From contig NZ_NNBK01000003.1 in assembly GCF_002803075.1 (NCBI RefSeq), forward strand, positions 372,001 through 436,000: a stretch of DNA of 64,000 nt. The letters run 5' to 3'. Origin of the DNA: Streptomyces sp. CB01373. Its GTDB lineage: Bacteria; Actinomycetota; Actinomycetes; Streptomycetales; Streptomycetaceae. Position numbers and translations under genes: made by a program. Shown piece after piece: positions 60,638-64,000 of this stretch (the stretch's first letter is position 1; each line of letters begins with the position of its first letter). The notes under the pieces are model-generated. The model did no database searches and had not been told where the DNA came from. It worked only from the letters and a program-made list of their open reading frames with translations.

Positions 60638-63301
60638 TCAGCCGGACGGTGACCGGCTGTCCTCGCGGAGGCAGGGGAAGGTGTCGGGCGGGGTGCCCCA
60701 CTTCTCGGGGTCCTGCCGGTCGGGCAGGATTCCGCAGCTGAGCAGTGTCGTCGTGGCACCGCCCGGCTGGGCGATCTCACGGATGTAGACGGCCTTGTCG
60801 GGTGGGAACTTGTTCCTGGCATCCAGTTGCAGCACGCCCGACGCGCCGGGGTACTGCGACACGCCATGGGCGGTGAGCCACAGGTAGATGTCGTTCGGCT
60901 GGACGTCGGGGGAGGCGGGCAGGAGATTCTCGACGACCTTGGAGACGATGCCCACGCTGTCGAATCCGCTGGCCGCGTCCGCGTCGGCGCTGTGGCGGTG
61001 GAAGACGTCGGCGAAGTCCTGGGTGAACTGCGCGTAGGGATCCCGGGGGTCCCGCGTGGGGGCGTTCGTCGTCTCGTAGAAGAGATTCATGTACGGGTAG
61101 GCGCGCGCCGTCTCCGCCGGACGGAGCTGGAAGTCGAGGGGGGCGCTTTCCGAGATCAGGGGAATGGTCGTTCCCGCCGGTGGCTGGCACTCGCCACCGG
61201 CACTCCGCATGGCGTTGAGAAGACTGGGCAGTACTCCGGACCGTGCCAGGTAGACGACGATGCCGTGGGTCGCGGTGACCTTGTTGCACACGTCGGTGAC
61301 GATGCTCTCCGGCGTTGTCGCGCCGGGCTTCTCGCTGTAGGTGATCTCGTCGATGTCGCCGTGCGCACGGTAGGCGCGTACGAAGACGTTCCTCAGGTCC
61401 GTGCTGAAGGAGGTGTCGGTCGGGTCGTAGACGACGACGGCGTGGGGCCTGTCGCTGGTGAGGCGGTGAATCTCGGGGGAGTGGCGGATGAAGTCCGCGA
61501 GGATCGGACCCAGGCGTGTGTCGGGCGCCGAGATCTGGAAGTAGCGCTGCGGGGAGTAGGGTCCGACCATGGTGCTGCCGGAGACGCCGCTCGCAATGAC
61601 GGGAATCCCGGCACGGTCGAACTCCTGGACCGCCTTCAACGACTCGGGACGGCTCTGCGTGATGCCGATGACCGCCGCGATGTGGTCGGTGCGCTGCCGG
61701 TCGATGATCATCTGTGCGACGTCCGGGTTCTTCGGCGCCGCGGCGTTGTAGGCGCCGTACTGGAAGTACTGGCCGGTGTTGGCGATGAGCAGGCGGATCG
61801 GCATCTTGTTCTGGCGGACACCGGAGTTCAGCTTGTGCTGCTGGGCGATCACGCCGCGCAGGATCTGCAGGCCGAGCGGCGGATCGTCGTACACACCGTC
61901 CTGCAGAGTCAGGGGAGCGAGAAAGACCAAGGTGCGGTACGGCCCGTCGGGAATCCGGGCGTTCTCCTTGGCGACCTGGTCCTCCAGGTCCCGCAGTTCA
62001 TTCCCGCGGTCTCCCTGCACGCCCAGATGGCATTGCTTGCCGTCGGTGAGACCCACTCGCTCACCGGTCCCCACGGTCAGGCACGAGGCAGGCGCGCCGG
62101 CCCGAGTGGACCAGAGGTGGCTCGGGGCCAGCAGGAGTCCCGCGGTCGCCACGCCCACGACGGGCAGGACCGACGGACGGATCCAGTCCAGGGGGTGGTC
62201 CTTGCGGGCCATGACTTCCAGACCGTTCTCGATCTTGTACTTCGCCGTACCGTCCGAGTCGTCCGCGGCCGGCAGCGTGACGAGGCGTACGGGCTCGGCA
62301 CTGTCTTCGCCGAGGACGGTGCAGACCTTGTCGGCGATGCCGTTCGGCCGGTCGAGGTCGGCGTCGAGCGGGATGGCGTAGTCGGGCGGTGGGCCCGCGC
62401 AGGCGGCCAGGACGAGCAGCGGCCTGGTCGGGTGGTCGCCGGCCAGTTCCTCGAAGGTGCCGAGGAACGCCCGACCGGGGCCGTTCGGGTCGTCGATCTC
62501 CGGGATGAGAACGACGAAGGACCACCGGCGCCGGTCCCGCAGGTGACTCAGCCAGGTCCTGCCCCGGGTCGCCCTGCGCAGGTCGGTCAGGAGCGCGCGC
62601 AACAGGATGCGCCGCACGCGCTGGTCGTCGCGACCCAGTTCGCCGTCACGGCAGAAGTCGAGCGCGGCGTCCAGGAAGCTGCCCCGGTTGCATTCGCCTG
62701 CCACCCAGCGCAGGCCCCAGTGCCGCAGATGGAACCGGTAACACAGCTTGGGAAGGTCGACGATCACGGCGGCGACGAGTCCTTGGAGCCAGCCGGTCAG
62801 AGCATGCCGGCCCAGGAAGTCCGCCACGTAGGCGCCGGCGCGCAGCGACCTCCGCCTCTGCAGCATTTCCGCGTAGAGGGTCTCGACGATGGGCTGCTGC
62901 TCGGCCTGGACGTCTCCCGCGCCGCGTTCCGCTTCCAGTACGGCCCGGCACGTGTGGAAGGCGCGCAGCCGCAGACGCCCCGAGGGCATGGTGCGCTGGA
63001 ACGTCCGTGCCACACGGTCGATCGTCGGAAGGAAGCCGTCGGCCGGTATCGCGTCGTCGACGACCGCATGCGGCACCCGGCAGTGCGCGTTGCCGTGGCC
63101 TCGTGCCAGTCGGCTCTCGTACTCCCGGATCATGAAGGCGGGCCATGTGGCATCACCGCCGTCCTGTCTGCTGAGCACCAGGGCGGGCACCCTCTCGGCC
63201 CCTGACCTCCTGGCCGCGAAGGCATCCAGCTGGCGTATCAGACGGTCCGACCACCTGGGGTACCCCGGCGTCGAGTCCCTGGGGCCGGGCGAGTTGGGCA
63301 C
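60638..63301 (-). CDS. Membrane receptor: NTPase-like N-terminus, one TM helix, type 1 periplasmic-binding-protein ectodomain
   Basis: An 887-residue protein. The first ~365 residues are soluble: VPALVLSRQDGGDAT (38-52) sits where an NTPase P-loop would be but lacks the Gly-Lys-Thr. RRWSFVVLIPEIDD (near 263-276) followed by PLLVLAAC resembles Walker B and sensor strands of STAND-type NTPases. One membrane helix lies near 370-392 (VLPVVGVATAGLLLAP). The rest (about 400-870) is a type 1 periplasmic-binding fold: VAAVIGITQS, AGIPVIASGVSGSTM, DRPHAVVVYDPTDTSFS, GIVVYLARS, DSVGIVSKVVENLL. The protein likely senses an extracellular amino-acid-like ligand. The GTG at 63301 follows GGAGG. No ABC permease is adjacent. 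Confidence 0.75.
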   Translation of the reverse strand: MPNSPGPRDSTPGYPRWSDRLIRQLDAFAARRSGAERVPALVLSRQDGGDATWPAFMIREYESRLARGHGNAHCRVPHAVVDDAIPADGFLPTIDRVARTFQRTMPSGRLRLRAFHTCRAVLEAERGAGDVQAEQQPIVETLYAEMLQRRRSLRAGAYVADFLGRHALTGWLQGLVAAVIVDLPKLCYRFHLRHWGLRWVAGECNRGSFLDAALDFCRDGELGRDDQRVRRILLRALLTDLRRATRGRTWLSHLRDRRRWSFVVLIPEIDDPNGPGRAFLGTFEELAGDHPTRPLLVLAACAGPPPDYAIPLDADLDRPNGIADKVCTVLGEDSAEPVRLVTLPAADDSDGTAKYKIENGLEVMARKDHPLDWIRPSVLPVVGVATAGLLLAPSHLWSTRAGAPASCLTVGTGERVGLTDGKQCHLGVQGDRGNELRDLEDQVAKENARIPDGPYRTLVFLAPLTLQDGVYDDPPLGLQILRGVIAQQHKLNSGVRQNKMPIRLLIANTGQYFQYGAYNAAAPKNPDVAQMIIDRQRTDHIAAVIGITQSRPESLKAVQEFDRAGIPVIASGVSGSTMVGPYSPQRYFQISAPDTRLGPILADFIRHSPEIHRLTSDRPHAVVVYDPTDTSFSTDLRNVFVRAYRAHGDIDEITYSEKPGATTPESIVTDVCNKVTATHGIVVYLARSGVLPSLLNAMRSAGGECQPPAGTTIPLISESAPLDFQLRPAETARAYPYMNLFYETTNAPTRDPRDPYAQFTQDFADVFHRHSADADAASGFDSVGIVSKVVENLLPASPDVQPNDIYLWLTAHGVSQYPGASGVLQLDARNKFPPDKAVYIREIAQPGGATTTLLSCGILPDRQDPEKWGTPPDTFPCLREDSRSPSG

Positions 63302-63439
63302 ATGTGCCTCCGGGGGAGAAGTAGGGAGGTCAACATGCCATGAGCAGGCAGTGCGAAAGTGCTTTTATCCGCCAATGGCCCGTACTGAGTGGTTCGGATC
63401 GTTTCGGGGTCGCGCATTGCCGGCCCCGTGACGCGATGA

Positions 63440-63476
63440 GCCCGCGCGTTGACGGCGGTACATCAAGCGCGCGGGC
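63440..63476 (-). terminator. Terminator of the pyrophosphatase gene
   Basis: GCCCGCGCG and CGCGCGGGC form a perfect 9-bp stem around a 19-base loop, 31 bases beyond the stop codon on the minus strand. Confidence 0.65.
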
Positions 63477-63506
63477 GCCGGCCGGCGATGGGGTCCCGCA
63501 GTCCCG

Positions 63507-64000
63507 TCAGCTGTGGACCGGCGTGTGCCCGCCGGTGGCACGGGCGCGGGAGGCGTCGATCTCCGCGTAGGCCTGCTCGCGGCCCTCCCAGTGCGAGCCC
63601 TCGACGGACTTGCCGGGTTCCAGGTCCTTGTACACCTCGAAGAAGTGGGTGAACTCCAGCCGGTCGAAGAGGGAGATGTCGTCGATGTCCTGCACGCCCG
63701 CGTACCGGGGATCGTGGGCGGGCACGCAGAGGATCTTCTCGTCGGGGCCGCGCTCGTCCTTCATGGCGAACATGCCCACCGCCCGGCACTCGACGAGGCA
63801 GCCGGGGAACGTCGGCTCGCCGGTCAGCACGAGCGCGTCCAGCGGGTCGCCGTCACGCCCCAGGGTGCCGTCGATGTAGCCGTAGTCCGCCGGATACCGG
63901 GTGGAGGTGAACAGCAGCCGGTCCAGCCGGATGCGGTGCAGTTCGTGATCCATCTCGTACTTGTTCCGGGACCCCTGGGGGATCTCCACGATCACGTCGA
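63507..64000 (-). CDS. ppa: Inorganic pyrophosphatase (5' end outside window)
   Basis: About 164 residues of a family I soluble pyrophosphatase. The motifs VEIPQGSRNKYEMD, RYPADYGYIDGTLGRDGDPLDALVL (with the metal-binding Asp residues of the D-G-D-P-L-D signature) and KDLEPGKSVEG are in place. The enzyme hydrolyses PPi with Mg2+. The first bases in view read Asp-Val-Ile before VEIPQG, which fits a start of the form Met-Glu-Phe-Asp just beyond the edge. I therefore treat the gene as truncated by about three codons rather than starting at the GTG at 63995. A hairpin terminator follows. Confidence 0.92.
   Translation of the reverse strand, partial: DVIVEIPQGSRNKYEMDHELHRIRLDRLLFTSTRYPADYGYIDGTLGRDGDPLDALVLTGEPTFPGCLVECRAVGMFAMKDERGPDEKILCVPAHDPRYAGVQDIDDISLFDRLEFTHFFEVYKDLEPGKSVEGSHWEGREQAYAEIDASRARATGGHTPVHS

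Noticed and set aside
60638..63301. Reading this gene as an ordinary ABC transporter substrate-binding protein
   Set aside because: There is no signal peptide, 365 residues precede the only membrane helix, and no permease or ATPase gene is adjacent.
63507..63995. GTG at 63995 as the start of the pyrophosphatase
   Set aside because: The bases upstream continue in frame as the end of a Phe codon and Asp before this Val, matching the usual Met-Glu-Phe-Asp start of the family, so the gene most likely begins just outside the window.
1..64000. Biosynthetic gene cluster, prophage or integrative element
   Set aside because: I saw no polyketide synthase, peptide synthetase, terpene cyclase, integrase, transposase, phage structural gene or tRNA attachment site.

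Overview
The window is about 72% GC with strong third-position GC bias. It has frequent GTG starts, AGGAGG-type ribosome binding sites, many leaderless-looking starts and very few A/T-rich stretches. Together with the families present (SpoIIE-type phosphatases, DUF6643-like and Rv1733c-like proteins, TerD, GAF-PucR regulators, TetR/MarR/DeoR/ROK regulators) this points to a Streptomyces chromosome. I saw no rRNA, tRNA, CRISPR array, insertion sequence or phage module. The region reads as ordinary, regulator-rich, partly accessory Streptomyces DNA.

Layout. 1-9.2 kb: a truncated secreted-protein gene, a small secreted peptide, a P-loop kinase-NUDIX fusion, a kinase-fold protein, an M20 dipeptidase, a geranylgeranyl-reductase-family flavoprotein, an F420-type oxidoreductase with a divergent TetR regulator and two palindromic operators, and a NarL-type two-component system. 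9.5-14 kb: an HSP100 ATPase, a MarR regulator, an Rv1733c-like membrane protein and a luciferase-fold protein. 14-20 kb: a DeoR-controlled SIS isomerase plus class II aldolase (sugar or amino-sugar phosphate catabolism), an rRNA-type methyltransferase, AlkB and a ROK regulator. 20-24 kb: a SHOCT / ABC ATPase / FtsX-permease operon. 24-24.5 kb: a 30-unit, 18-bp tandem repeat. 24.5-28 kb: an anti-sigma-like ATPase, a PH-like small protein, a PLP-dependent cysteine-synthase-fold enzyme and a second DeoR regulator. 28-38 kb: a decayed membrane-protein gene, a beta-helix/AAA protein, a second Rv1733c-like protein, a MOSC protein, a DUF6643-like protein, a TerD protein, an HpnB-like glycosyltransferase and a MurI-like racemase. 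38-47.5 kb: an apolipoprotein N-acyltransferase, a NUDIX hydrolase, a 3-hydroxybutyrate dehydrogenase, a GAF-PucR regulator, a TetR-controlled 14-TM exporter and a methyltransferase. 47.6-52.1 kb: a secreted GH2-GH76 polysaccharide operon under a LacI-type operator. 52-64 kb: an FKBP, a fatty-acid desaturase, two SpoIIE-type phosphatases flanking a broken AraC gene and a MerR regulator, an MFS exporter, a membrane receptor with a periplasmic-binding-protein ectodomain, and a truncated inorganic pyrophosphatase gene.

How parts work together. The two-component operon and the SHOCT-ABC-FtsX operon, 12 kb apart, share a GTAC-bounded palindrome upstream, which suggests that the response regulator drives the transporter. 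The GH2-GH76 pair has a clean -35/-10 promoter with the palindrome TGAGAGCGCTCTCA just downstream, so it is probably induced by an oligosaccharide through a LacI-family repressor encoded elsewhere. Both TetR genes are divergent from their likely targets with clear operators between them. At least two genes (28.3-29.6 kb and 56.3-57.1 kb) look like pseudogenes.

The observations most worth following are the repeat array, the shared palindrome, the HSP100 that appears to lack the ClpP-docking loop, the membrane receptor with a degenerate NTPase-like cytoplasmic half, and the duplicated N-terminal module of the GH76 protein. All functional calls rest on reading motifs by eye; no database search was run.
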